Origin: Rhyacophila brunnea | Lineage: Eukaryota > Arthropoda > Insecta > Trichoptera > Rhyacophilidae | NCBI GenBank assembly: GCA_022495005.1 | Contig: JAGYXB010000364.1 | Coordinates: forward strand, 620,001-684,000 | Reading direction: 5' to 3' | DNA: 64,000 nucleotides | In this document: positions 34,250 through 45,528 of the stretch, one piece after another | Position numbering within the stretch: position 1 is the first letter of the stretch | Layout: each line of letters opens with the position of its first letter | Made by a program: the position numbers and the translations under genes | The notes under the pieces: generated by a model | What the model saw: the letters and a program-made list of their open reading frames with translations, nothing else | Database searches by the model: none | Told to the model about the DNA's origin: nothing

Positions 34250-35411
34250 GCAATTTATATTGACTTTTGGCTTTATTTATTTTAGTTGGGAATTTGGTCT
34301 GTCTCGAAAGTACAGCTTTCCACTAATAGTCAGACTGTGACACGAAACTATAAGCTTTGATGGAAATGCTATAAACATACCACATAAGCGTGAAGTTCAG
34401 TAGTTTTGACAGAAAATATGACGTAGTTAGAGCAGTCCGAAATAATAATGGTAACAATAATAAAATTTACTCTATGTAATTCGTGCGCAGTAGAAGAAAT
34501 TGCAATCTGCGCAATTCGAGATTAAGTTGTTCTACATACTATAGTTATTATTAATACTTTGAACGCAATATTGTAAACTATTTGTAGAAAATTATGATTG
34601 CTGCATATTGAAGTAAATGGTAAATTTTAACGAAATATGCAATAAAAAATCTTCATCTATTGCAAACAGGTTACCTACTGCATTGCATTCTATGATAATC
34701 AATAATTAGCACTACCATCCTAATTATTCGAAATCTAGTGCCACGGCATGAATATAATCGGCCTTGTAATCTTCCAACAGCATTTTCGCCCATTTTCCGT
34801 ATAGCCAACCTTAAAAATTGGTAAAAAGGCAATAATAATATTTTCTATTAATAATTAGCGGCAGTTCAGTGCTACAAATAATATACTACACTATTCTGAA
34901 AACCTACATTTTTTATAAATCTTCACCAATCGACTCCTCGTGGTCGGTTTCCAGATTTTCTCCTGAGTAATGCGTCGCATTTACTGAAAGGTTAATTATT
35001 GTGAAAAATATTAATGGATTTGATAGCGGCTACCAAATTCATCAACCAGTAAACTCAAAATAAATGCCAACAAAAATGGAACCAAAGAATAATAAAATTC
35101 CGATTTCCGTGTAAACAGTAACACAAAATATAATTTAATTAACAATCTGATAATACGACAGTGTCATACTGCGTTTCGTTGTATGTGACATTGTATTTAT
35201 GTTTCTTATATCGTTTATAATTTGCCGTCATACAAATAAATGTCCACATCTACGACGGTGCCATATTAATATTGTTTTTACTTAAAATGTATCATAAATT
35301 TGATTTTAACTTAAGATTGTAATCGGAACTATCTATTCATTTAGCAAAAAAAAATCATATTTAGAAACATCTAATTTTCTGATTTCTTAGCTCTCATTCA
35401 AGTTAGTTTTA
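34250..35411. other. No gene recognised
   Basis: AT-rich sequence; nothing supported. Confidence 0.5.
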
Positions 35412-35825
35412 TTACAACGTTTTTCTTAGGTCGTATTCTTATTTGTCCGGTGGTTCTTTGTCCGGTACAAATCTTGCAATCGATTTTTAACTAACTTCCC
35501 GACTAGCTAGATATTTGAAACTTTTAGAATATATCAGAACACGATGCCAATGCATTTTTTAATACTTTTAGCCATCTTTAAGTAGAATTGAATTCATTTT
35601 CAGTTAATTCTTTTTTGTATGAAAAGTTATTTCGACACCATTATTGGTTGCTAGAGGTCTGGGGTCCTAGCAACTAAATTATTAATATATACGTGCGTTA
35701 CTATGGAAATCAATATGACATGTCAAGTACAATTTTTTTTTATCGTTTAAGCTAGTCAAGTAAAGTTTATATGGTTCAACAGAATTTAAAAACGTTGTAT
35801 ATAAAAAGTTATTTTTATCTTGTCA
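35412..35825 (+). mobile_element. MITE family A, copy 5
   Basis: Begins TTACAACGTTTTTCTTAGG and ends TTTTTATCTTGTCA; carries TTTGTCCGGTACAAATCTTG and TATATACGTGCGTTACTATGG minus small changes. Confidence 0.85.
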
Positions 35826-36148
35826 TTATTAAAATTAGTTTGGTAATTATTGTTTAATATCGTGGTGTTACTGGCAAAAGTCGGTAAGTTGATAATTTAG
35901 AGTTAACAACGGATTATGTGTCTATATATAAATATGTATGCTAGAAATCAAATCAAGACCATCCGATATAATATAGAACATGCACATAAAGCACAAAGAA
36001 ATTAGCATTATGCCTGATTTAAGAGGGCATGTCAAACTGAAAATTGCAATTACTCCATAATATAATTTCGAGACCTACCAACTTTGGGCAGGAACCAACG
36101 TTCCCTTTAATTTTTCTATTGTGTGTGCGGATCATCAACGCATCTGAG

Positions 36149-36215
36149 CAGTGGCGTTAACTAGGGTTGGTGTCACCCGATGCGGTAAATTTACCCCCCC
36201 CCCCCCTCCCCAAAA
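36149..36215 (+). mobile_element. hAT-like left terminus (partial)
   Basis: CAGTGGCGTTAACTAGGG followed by GGTGTCACCCGATGCGG and a C-run is the common left end of insect hAT elements. The following 150-codon open frame (36151-36612) starts inside this terminus and is not recognised. A right end was not located. Confidence 0.5.
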
Positions 36216-36619
36216 CACATACATACAATGTTTCATTAAAACTTGCGTGCTCGCGTTAGTCGCACTTAACCTTCACCTTCCGAGAAATGAGTCAAAGAAT
36301 TGTGCATTAGATGGTTTCGTGCTTTCGATCAAAACTAAAATCTTTCAAAGAAAACTTTATTTTACAACATTTTTGTGTAAGGACTGTGCGGGGGATGAAA
36401 ACATATGTGCGGACACATTTTTGGAGGTTTGCTCGCGCACACGCGCACACCTTACAGGGAACATTGGCAGTAACTCCATGATATACATATTTAAATCAAT
36501 TCCAATAAAATTGTTTTCTATAAACTCCAACATCGATTTATTTCTAATGATAAATTATACCTTAATAAACCAGAAATCCTCAGATAGAAAAAATACGAAA
36601 ATCTTAAAATAATATGCGT

Positions 36620-37250
36620 CTTCTAAGTCGACTAAATTATTTACAAAAACATTTACCCGATATGTATATGTGTGTGTAAGTTATATATGTATACATAGTA
36701 TGTATGTAGGTATAATAACATATTATAATACTTCTTCGCTTAGTTGTTGAATGTATTAAATTTTCCGACAGTATCTGCTCACTGATACTAGATAATCTAG
36801 AGATGTCAAAAAAGTATTGATTCGATACCAGTATTGGTACATAATTATTAATACTTTTGTCATATAAGTGTCTCGTAAAAATAAACCTAATTTGATAATT
36901 AACACTACGCGATACGATACTGCTCTTTCAATACGATACAGTAGCGATATCTTTCTTTCAGCAGCAAAATATCGATACCGGGTGTCGATAGTTTTTCTCT
37001 ATATATGCCATCCTTAACTGCTGCTCTGGCAAAGTTGCCTCGTCACAAAAAAGCGAGACTCGAGAAAGCTGTGTGGGAACTTTGCCCAACTGTCGCCGCT
37101 TGTCCAATAAAATGGAGTTGTATTAAATTTATTTCTCGAAACGCCTGTCACGCAACTCGTCTGGATCAACTATATTATTATTATATCAGCTGTGTATATT
37201 ATGATTCGTCACTGTATTTTGGAGAAAGTTTTAAAAACTACTTAAACTTA
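36620..37250. other. No gene recognised
   Basis: The motifs ATTGATTCGATACCAGTATTG and ATATCGATACCGGGTGTCGAT at 36815-36990 look like a degraded element end. A short frame at 37005-37120 (P-S-L-T-A-A-L-A-K-L-P-R-H-K-K) is unrecognised. Confidence 0.4.
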
Positions 37251-37253
37251 CTT

Positions 37254-37414
37254 CCCACGGTGGCCGCGCGGCATAAGCGTTGGACTACAAAGCCGTGGGT
37301 CCCGGGTTCGAATCCTGGGTCTGGCAAGTACAAAAATTGTTTTTCAATTTGTGTGTGTCAGGGTATGGACAGGTTGATGGCTGGTGACAAAATGGTGAAA
37401 AACAAAAAAAAAAA
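37254..37414 (+). mobile_element. tRNA-derived SINE, copy 3 (short 3' end, poly(A))
   Basis: The head is CCCACGGTGGCCGCGCGGC, box B is GGTTCGAATCC (about 37305-37315), then CTGGCAAGTAC and a body that ends early in an A14 run (about 37404-37417). An 8-bp TSD, AAACTTAC, flanks it (37244-37251 and 37415-37422, allowing overlap with the A-run). The poly(A) end differs from the longer copies. Confidence 0.88.
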
Positions 37415-37632
37415 AAACTTACACGTTAATATTATATATTATTATTACTATCTTTTTTTATTCGTTATAAGTGTTATGTGCCATTCAAATTACGTAACAA
37501 TTAGTGAGTCAACATTCCAGCAGATTTGACTGGCTGGAACAATGAGTTCATTATTTTACATGTTAAATCTTGTTTCATTTCTTAAGTTTGTTGCATCATC
37601 AATTTTATTCCTGCCTAGTAGTTAGCCAGTAT

Positions 37633-38118
37633 CAGTGTTGCCAACCGTACTATAATTATAGTATTTGTACTCTAATTTTGGTCCGCGTACTATGCACGAT
37701 ATAAAACAGGTATAGTATGCCCAAAATACTATAATTTGGAATATCGGAAAAAATGTGTAAAATGTACTAAAATTTCGATATTTCCGTTTGATAAATTGTG
37801 TGCAAAGTACTAGAATTTCGCAATATAAGAAGATTTGGAGAACTTGTTCAAAAAATTGTTCGAAAAACGTAAAAAAATCCCTTGACTTTGGTTAAAAATG
37901 AAATTTTTTGAATTCTTCGGTAAGCATTTTTGGTCGGAAGAGGTACCAAAATAAAAAAGGGTCTCGGAGTTTCTCAAATTCTCAGTTATTTTTTCCTGGG
38001 AAACAAAAAAACCTAGACATTTTCAACAGATGACAACGCGTACTATATTTTTTTCCTCAAATACTATACTTTTGGAAGCTCTGTACTATAATTCCACTTT
38101 GAAAATATGGCAACACTG
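37633..38118. mobile_element. MITE with CAGTGTTGCC termini, distant copy
   Basis: It begins CAGTGTTGCCAACCGTAC and ends ATATGGCAACACTG, with the same 10-bp TIR as the 2.7-kb elements but a different interior (ACTATAATT words at both sides). CCAGTAT lies beside both ends, offset by 3 bp at the right, as a possible duplication. Confidence 0.7.
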
Positions 38119-38379
38119 TGTCCAGTATATTATAAAACACTCTTCAGTCGGACTTCTAACCAGAAACACATATTATACCAAGTAATATTCAAACCTTATA
38201 TTAGTATACCAGTAAAAACATGTTATGTGATTTTATGTTATAACGTGGAAATAAAGGACAACATTAAATATAATTAATAATATCTTTTAATAACTCCAAC
38301 CTATAACATAAGTTTAGTAACGTATCACAGAATATATAAAAATATCTTCTTTATAAATTATTATGTAGATTGTAGCACA

Positions 38380-38640
38380 TACATAATTTGAAAACGTCTC
38401 ATGCATATTAACCACTAGAAAAATTCAATTTAGAAAAAAATGTGACATGTACCTGATTTGCGCTAGTGTGCTTTTACAATTAAGCTACGGACAACCTACT
38501 TAATTAAAACAATTTTTACTAGTAGTTCTTACAATATGAAATACTTATCAAATTGCGTTATAAATTATGTATGTTCAATATATTGAACGTAACATTCTCA
38601 AACCTTTTGTTCTATTCGTTGAATAAAAGAAATAGTTTAT
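38380..38640 (-). mobile_element. Foldback element B, copy 3
   Basis: The right arm, inverted, is CTATTCGTTGAATAAAAGAAATAG (about 38611-38634, with TTCAATATATTGAACGTAAC upstream). The left arm ATAATTTGAAAACGTCTC is at about 38381. The core on the minus strand, CCGTAGCTTAATTGTAAAAGC, is a decayed tRNA-like head. Confidence 0.55.
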
Positions 38641-38649
38641 TATATTATT

Positions 38650-39638
38650 ATGTATTATTGAAAGAGTTTGATGCTGTGTTTGGACTACCTAAAGGGATTT
38701 ATATAAATATTTTGTATTACATGGTTGAATTGTCAGACAAAAAATAATATTTTATGCAGATAGGTATATGTAATATTATTATTTTTTTTATATATAACAC
38801 ATCAAAAGCAAATATGTATAATACAACATATATAATTGATTAATATTTAAATTAAAAAATATATATTCACTTGATATTTATCCAATCACTAAGAAAAAGT
38901 CAAGGACATCGACAATGGGTCCTTTCATTATTTTACGTTTAAATATTACATCTAAATATATATATAACTTGTACTGATAGGTATCGTAATAGCTTCTATC
39001 AATTTAATGAGTATTTTTTTTATCTTAGAAAACTAATATAATACCAATACCTATAAAATTGATTTTTTGAAAACATACAAAAGAAAAAGTACAATAAAAT
39101 CAGTATAATATATTTTCAAAAAAATAGGTTAGGAGTGAGTACACCATACAAAAAAGTTCATTTACTGCAGTGCTTTAATGGCTGTATTGAACATGTCAAT
39201 AAAATATCTATTAAAAATAAAATTAATCTTTGGTATCGAAAAATTAATAGAAATGAAGGCCTTAAAAAATCAAAATCAACTGCCATAAAAGTATGTAGCT
39301 ATGGTCTCACTCTTCAGTAAGCATTGCCGTGTTTTGTAAATCGGCTTAAATCGATGTTACCCCTATACTGTATATGCCAATATCGCATTTTATATTCAAT
39401 CTTCAAAACTTGCAAAAATCGCACTTACAATATGCATAATTTTGAGAAAATCCGTATCGTTTATGAAAAAAACTTTACTCACGTGGATTATAGAGTTTTA
39501 TAATATAAATACATTGTGTGACTCTGCCACGCTGTCATGATCACTGTTCGTGTAATGGATGTGGTTTCACTTACCTGAAACAATAAAAAATATTATAAGA
39601 CGTCAGTATTCAGTAAATTTGTCAGTAATAATAACATA
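38650..39638. other. No gene recognised
   Basis: AT-rich. A 61-codon frame at 39135-39320 is unrecognised. Confidence 0.45.
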
Positions 39639-39649
39639 TTATAAAGAAA

Positions 39650-39880
39650 CCCACGGTGGCCGCACGGCTTAAGCGTTGGACTATTAAGCCGTGGGTCACA
39701 GGTTTGAATCCTGGGTCTGGCAAGTACACATATTATTTTTCAATTTGTGTGTGTCAGGGTATGGACCTAATAGGTTGAACAAGTGGCTGACATGCATTTC
39801 TCGTTAAAAATAAAATCTGTCAATACAAACCTCCACTCTGTGGAGGCCCATATGATCCTATCAGGATCGGACATGGTAGG
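39650..39880 (+). mobile_element. tRNA-derived SINE, copy 4 (full length)
   Basis: A 10-bp TSD, TATAAAGAAA, flanks it exactly (39640-39649 and 39881-39890). The head CCCACGGTGGCCGCACGGC holds box A; box B is GGTTTGAATCC (about 39701-39711); the body runs GTGTGTCAGGGTATGGACC, GAACAAGTGGCTGACATGC, CTCCACTCTGTGGAGGCCC and ends GGATCGGACATGGTAGG. At 231 bp it is the reference copy in this window. Confidence 0.95.
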
Positions 39881-39890
39881 TATAAAGAAA

Positions 39891-40999
39891 ACACTTAAAA
39901 ATTAAAAATTCGTTTTATAAGCTTTCCTTCCACTGAGAAAAGACAATATACCTACTCTTATACCTGTATTAAAAAAAAACATAATCATTTAGAAAAGACT
40001 ATCTCCATGAGAAATTAATTTAGCACTTGACGGTCTCTTGAAGAATTGGTAAGGCCAGTAGAACACTTCTTCATCTCAAAATTCATCAACAAACTGCAAA
40101 CTATGGTGAGGTATACTTATATAGACAATATAGTGATTTGGAAGATCTCTGACGATCAACCTGTAAATGCGTCATAATGAAAAGCACTGAATACAGTTTT
40201 CATACTAATATAAGTACGTATTGAAATGAAATTTCAATGAGATCCTACTACAATCTGAAAAATATGGTGTTGCCCAGAATCAACTTCAGAAGAAAGACCA
40301 CAACTACGTAGTATTAAAATCCTCGACGAATTAAACCGACAGTAAGTAACTAATATCTATTCACTTAACTAATGAGGTTAGTATATTAATTATAATCTAA
40401 CAATAAGTTGGATATATCTTTTCAAAACATTAAGCAATCACTTTCTGATATTTTTGAGTTAACTTCATATATTTTAGTATTTAGGCATTTTCCAGATGGC
40501 ACGTGTCTCATTGAGCTTTACACGCGAGTACCAAATGTGTGCTGCGTCATAAGCGTGAATCTACTATATTAAATAGTACTCACCATGAGACGTAACATTA
40601 AGTACATAATTGTTGCAACTATCGGCAATTATTGTCGCCTATTGTACCTCGACTCACCCATAATACGCGCGTACTCGAGAGTTCAGCGATTGCTTGCGCT
40701 TATCTCACGACAGACGTCACGCCGCGAGTCCATGTTGCCGGCTCAATTAAGTTGCATGTAGCTGGAATGCTCGCGAGTCAAAAAATAAATATTATTGTCA
40801 ACTCACTATATGTGTCGCTACATTTTAAAATCAGCTAAGTCCACCTTTAGGTATTTTTTACTTTTTTCTGAATTGCTGAAGTGCTTTCTAACATTTTTGC
40901 ATTATCAAAAAGTGGAATTCATTAATTTTACATATTCTATACTCGAAATAATATAAACTTTCACCCTTGTGACTGTGTATTTGAGAAAACAAAAAGCTG
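39891..40999. other. No gene recognised
   Basis: A CG-richer patch at 40650-40770 contains ACGCGCGTACTCGAGAG and ACGTCACGCCGCGAGTC; its nature is unknown. Confidence 0.4.
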
Positions 41000-41362
41000 T
41001 TTTTCTCCTATTCATCTGTTATGGACTTGGCTGATTTTGAAATCTAGCAACACTAAAATCACATGAATTGCTTCTTTCTACAAATTGTTTTTGTGTCCAA
41101 CTGTTGTTATGGACGGTGAGCTTTATATCAGATGGTTTCTTTCTGCACAATGTTATCTAATCTACATTTAGCTAACTCACTCAATCAATATGTATACTTA
41201 TGGTCACACACACATGAAATCACACTGCATCCATGACGTAAAGATCCAGGGTTGGCTCTGACCTCCTCAAATCATTATCCAGTCTGGTCTATCATCCATA
41301 ATTATTTATTTTTCTCCTATTCATCTGTTATGGACTTGGCTGATTTTGAAATCTAGCGACAC
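41000..41362 (+). repeat. Pair of 53-bp direct repeats 309 bp apart
   Basis: TTTTTCTCCTATTCATCTGT with GGACTTGGCTGATTTTGAAA occurs at 41000-41053 and at 41309-41362, differing by one base near the end. The intervening sequence has no gene. It could be a tandem duplication or a small element with direct terminal repeats. Confidence 0.7.
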
Positions 41363-41369
41363 ATGTACT

Positions 41370-42060
41370 GTAAGAACACTAAAAACAATACAAAAACCCA
41401 CGTCGTTCTATATATTATGCATAGTTGGAAAGACGCGCAACATTGTACATACACAAGTAGTCAGTAATACAATTTTTCATGATTTTTTTCTCACTGAATG
41501 CTATTTACAATAATCACATTCCAGGCACACTACTTTATCTAGTTAAGATGAAATTATAATAATTATCTAAACCCAAATTTGCCACTGAGGTGTAATGAAA
41601 TTGCGTTATTATTGTCGAACATCTTTATGTTATTTTGAATTAAGACATTAGATTTTCATTTATATATTACGACCTTAGGTTATCCTAATTATAGTTTCAA
41701 TGTACGTGTACATAATAATATAATATTATATAATTATAGAATAATTCATTTAAACTAAATTTATCTCAAAAATATTTTTTTAAATCCTCAAAAAAGTACA
41801 GCCAAATAGAATTCGAAATTATATTTTTCTTTGTTAGGATGAGTGCTCTTGTTCGTCTACAAGTCATGCGAATTATTTTTAACAGCTATTTATCCGAGCT
41901 TTTTTAATTCCATCAATGGGAGGGAACCAGCTTTGTAGTTAATCAAAAAAAATTCTGAAGTTTTTCAGAATAAATTATGTATTTTCAATAATAATCTTGT
42001 GTAATACAATAATTTATTAGGTATTGTTTAAAAAAATAATAGGTAATTTAATTATTAGTA
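41370..42060. other. No gene recognised
   Basis: AT-rich sequence; nothing supported. Confidence 0.5.
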
Positions 42061-42077
42061 TTTAATTTTTAATCATT

Positions 42078-43045
42078 AGCCTGAATCTATCCACTGCTGG
42101 ATGAACCTCTCCAAGATGATTCCACTTCCCTCGGTCCTGTGCATTGCTTTGCCACGTACTTCCGCAGAACTTTATCATTTCCTCGATCCAGTGGCATCTA
42201 GGTCTACCTTGCGGACGTTTTATACTTCTTGGATACTAAATTCGTCCAACGATTGTCCCGTCTTCGAGCTATGTGTCCAGCCTATTTCTATTTGCGATTT
42301 TTTGCGAACTCTATTACATCGAAAACCCTTGTCTCTCTCTTTATCCACTCATTCATCTTTTTGTCCTTTTGCGTTATGCCCAGCATGCACCTCTCCATAC
42401 CACGTTGTGCTACTATAAGTTTCAGGATCTCTCTTTTACTTAGGGTCCATGTTTCACACGCATAAGGGAAGCACACACTTTGCACTTTAGGCACAGTGGG
42501 AGGTCACTTTTGAAGCTTTTGAAGACATTATTCAGGCGGCCAAAAGCACTCCAGCCTAGCTTACTCTGCAAACAATTTCATCAAATATACATTCATCTAT
42601 AGACACTTGTTGTCCCAGATAGATGTAGTTTTTCACTTGTTTGAGCTGAGTGCATTGATGAGTCGTAGTAGATTTTTAGGTTTCCACCGTGTGTTCTTCT
42701 TCCTTCTTAACTCGACGTTTCGGGCTCGTTGCCAGAGGTCATTATAAAGCGTCTGCAACGAGCCCGAAACGTCGAGTAAAGAAGGAAAAAGGACACACGG
42801 TGGAAACTCAAAAATCTACTACGATAAAAAACAACCGTGAAAGCCTCAAACATTACGCATTGATGAGGATTTCTTTTTGGTCCGCAAAGCAGTTGAACAT
42901 GACTTTCGTCTTTGTTACATTTATTTTCAAGCCTACTTTGTTGCTTAGGTACTTCAGCGAGTTCCTGCATTCTGCTCTGGAGGTCTTCTGAGTCTTTCGA
43001 TAAAATTACTATGTCATCGGCAAAGAGCTGATGACTTACGCATTC
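42078..43045 (-). mobile_element. Degenerate RTE-type retrotransposon with insertion
   Basis: On the minus strand, from high to low coordinates: L-F-A-D-D-I-V-I-L-S-K-D (about 43028-42993, the polymerase catalytic F-A-D-D), Q-E-L-A-E-V, then after the inserted element A-C-E-T-W-T-L-S-K-R-E-I-L (about 42455), M-E-R-C-M-L-G-I (about 42395), A-G-H-I-A-R-R-R-D-N-R-W-T (about 42280) and the 3' tail CATCCAGCAGTGGATAGATTC at 42078-42100. Several frameshifts break it. The 5' half is absent. Confidence 0.85.
42663..42856 (-). mobile_element. Small hairpin element with 11-bp TSD
   Basis: It is flanked by GCATTGATGAG at 42652-42662 and 42857-42867, inside the RTE relic. The two halves pair: CACGTTTCGGGCTCGTTGC-type arms around a GAGGTCATTATAAAGCGTC loop (about 42711-42776), with outer pairing TCCACCGTGTG and CACACGGTGGA. 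Read on the minus strand it opens GTAATGTTTGAGGCTTTCAC, the same start as the copy at 61183. No coding. Confidence 0.85.
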
Positions 43046-43049
43046 TCCA

Positions 43050-43960
43050 TTTATGGGGTTGTTAGTTGCTGATTTTACTAATAGTATTATAAAAATATTA
43101 CTTAGTTAAATTCATGAAAACGTTTTTAGCTTGCAGCTAATTTTACTAAAATAAAACATAGTTTTAGTTGATAGTTACGTAATATTCATGTATATGAAAC
43201 CTTTGTTTAATTACGTATGTATAACAAGAAACCATATATAACAATTAAAAGACAATTTATCAAATTTCGTCCGTTGAATTGAAACTTCCAACGATCGTTC
43301 CGAGAGAATAATAACACTTGAAAATAATAATAATATAATACCCGTGTGTTTCCCGCAATGTGTTCGCGGAAGGGAAATCCCGTAACCGAAAATGAAAATG
43401 CCTTTTGTTTCGGTGGCGAAAATCGAAAAGTTATCATACGCGAACATTCGTCTCGAAGCGCGGAAAATTCGTAATTTCAAAGAAGTCGCGCCGAGTAATA
43501 CGTTCTCGCTTCCACTCCAGATTCCGACCCGTATATATATTATTTCCACACAATAGAACGGGAATTTCGTTATAAGGAAACGAAACAGACTTAGCCGATT
43601 TATTGTGATTTGAAATTTACTACAATATTATGTATACTTACCCTTTTGTTTAAGTAATTTTAAAATATATTAACATTACATCACGGTTTTCGTTCTAAGA
43701 GAAAGCATAATATATTGACCTTCACAATATGGAGATCTCTGTGAGAACAATTATGATAATTCAATTAAAATCACTGAAGAATATACTAAATATTATTTAT
43801 TAATATGAAACACACAATATTCCACATGATTTTTTTCCATAACGATCCGTGTAGAGGTTTACTCAATCCTACAACTGACGAATTATTGTATATGATCATT
43901 TATGTAGCATAGACAATACGTTAAAGTTCCCACCACCACCCGTCATATATGCACAGCCGT
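43050..43960. other. No gene recognised; CG-rich patch
   Basis: 43265-43560 is unusually rich in CG and TCG words (ACGATCGTTCCGAGAG, GTCGCGCCGAGTAATACG) for this window and is open in two overlapping minus frames (to 112 codons). No domain or splice context is seen. It may be regulatory or an old promoter. Confidence 0.3.
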
Positions 43961-44189
43961 GGATATGCACGGCCGCTTTCCATAACGCTTTAAACGTGTC
44001 TGAAAGAAGTGATTTTAAGTGCTCATTCCGTCCCGAGACGGAGCCGCACGGGACTGATGCTGCAACCATGCACCGTAGTGCTTAAAGAAGAAAGCTAAGA
44101 AAGATTTTTTTTTATTTTTTGGACTGGCTCTGCTGTCCGCTGACGTTAAGCGCTTTGTGTACCCGCATACTGAGTGTCACGAATTAAAA

Positions 44190-44362
44190 TGGATGAGTCT
44201 ACAGAAGAGTCGGGACTGTCCCGCTCCCCATATGATGCTGCAAATTTCTCGAATGCCACAAAGTTGGCCTCGGATATTTGTTATCAGATCTCCATGACCA
44301 ATCGGGCCCGTGTGACTATGGACCCTGGCAAACAACTCCACAATAATACGAACAGGAAATGA
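44190..44362 (+). CDS. Possible short coding segment, unrecognised
   Basis: ATG at 44190 has a good start context (AAAATGG) and opens M-D-E-S-T-E-E-S-G-L-S-R-S-P-Y-D-A-A-N-F-S-N, 57 codons to a TGA at about 44360. The upstream 43960-44190 is GC-richer with several inverted words (GCACAGCCGTGGATATGCAC). The start-rich, acidic composition is gene-like, but no family is recognised, and a transposon-borne fragment is equally possible. Confidence 0.2.
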
Positions 44363-44389
44363 CACGTAATAAATCAGTTGCATTCTGGC

Positions 44390-45133
44390 CCTTCAACGTT
44401 ATAGTCAAATAAAATTATGCGCGCAACTCCGCATAACATTCAACTTAAAATCAAATTACAAATTACAATGTTAACATATCAACTCAACGTAAAGACTAAT
44501 GTGACAGTCCTGTATATTGCCGTGTGCATCCAAACTTATTATCTACAATACAAAACCAATAAATGCAACCACTGTGTATCATTCCTCACTACCCGAATTA
44601 CCATATCATGTACACTCAACGCAACCTTCCAGAACAGATATTAATAACATCGGGGCTACTCCAGCACCTTCGATAACCCCCGATATCAATTTCAACCGCT
44701 TTAATAATTTAAATATAAAAATTATTTATTGAAAATACGAAAACAACTAAATATATACCATAAACATTATTAGAAAATTCCCTCTTAAATTGAATTTAGT
44801 ATATATTCATGGATGGACATGGTATAAAGAAATAAGAAACACTTATGTATATAAATCGTTATTTTTTTTTACTATTTCAGTAATTTCATTTACACTGAAA
44901 CTGTTTTTTTTATTTTTATTTTTTTTATTTATTAAGAAAACAAACAGTTACATATTGGTTATATTTTTCCGATTAACAATAGATACTTTACGTCATATAA
45001 AATAAGTGAAAATAATTACTTACCTATATTTAAATGAGAGTTATTATGATAAAAACTAATGCATTGCTAAAGTCGATCGACAAATGGACGAAGCATCTTG
45101 GTCATTTATATTAATGTTATAATTCAAGTAACA
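44390..45133. other. No gene recognised
   Basis: AT-rich sequence; overlapping short frames only. Confidence 0.5.
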
Positions 45134-45460
45134 AACTATTTTTTATTCAATGAATAATAATTCACAAGACTTAAAAATTAAATATTCTTTTATTGAATAT
45201 ACATCATTTGAAAACACCTCAGAGAAATATAATAACCACAAGAGAAGATCATTTTGAAGAAATACGACGCCCAGCGGAATTCGAACCCGCGCTCCTGAGA
45301 TTCACGCCCAAGCTATGTGCATCCTATCTAATTTCTACAAAATCAATTACCTAGTAGTTTTTAACAATTATTCTCCCTGAAGCGCTTTTTCGTCAGCTTT
45401 TGTATTTTAAGTCAAAGTATTAAATGCTTTAATTACTAACCCAAAATTTTTAGTTATAAC
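45134..45460 (-). mobile_element. Foldback element B with tRNA-like core, copy 4
   Basis: The left arm is AACTATTTTTTATTCAATG with TTCACAAGACTTAAAAATT. On the minus strand box B is a perfect GGTTCGAATTCC (about 45279-45290), next to GCTGGGCGTCGTA. The distal end GCTTTAATTACTAACCC matches copy 1. It lies directly beside the copy that the palindrome split. Confidence 0.7.
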
Positions 45461-45479
45461 GTACTTGCACTTGGTAATA

Positions 45480-45528
45480 TTTTTTTTTATTCAGCGAATA
45501 ATTCACAAGAATTAAGAATGTAACATTC
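45480..45528. mobile_element. Foldback element B, copy 5, left piece
   Basis: TTCAGCGAATAATTCACAAG, then AATTAAGAATGTAACATTC, is the outer arm of family B. It breaks exactly at the palindrome's TSD and resumes at 47083. Confidence 0.75.

Noticed and set aside
36151..36612. 153-codon plus-strand frame.
   Set aside because: It begins inside a hAT-like terminus, crosses a C-run, and has no recognisable domain or splice context.
41000..41362. A solo-LTR or short LTR pair.
   Set aside because: The repeats are only 53 bp, lack TG...CA ends, and have no primer-binding or polypurine site between them.
43207..43549. Two overlapping minus frames (76 and 112 codons).
   Set aside because: Both are open because of base composition; no motif, start context or splice sites support either.
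44417..44732. Overlapping 75- and 71-codon frames.
   Set aside because: Low-complexity, AT-driven frames with no homology recognised.
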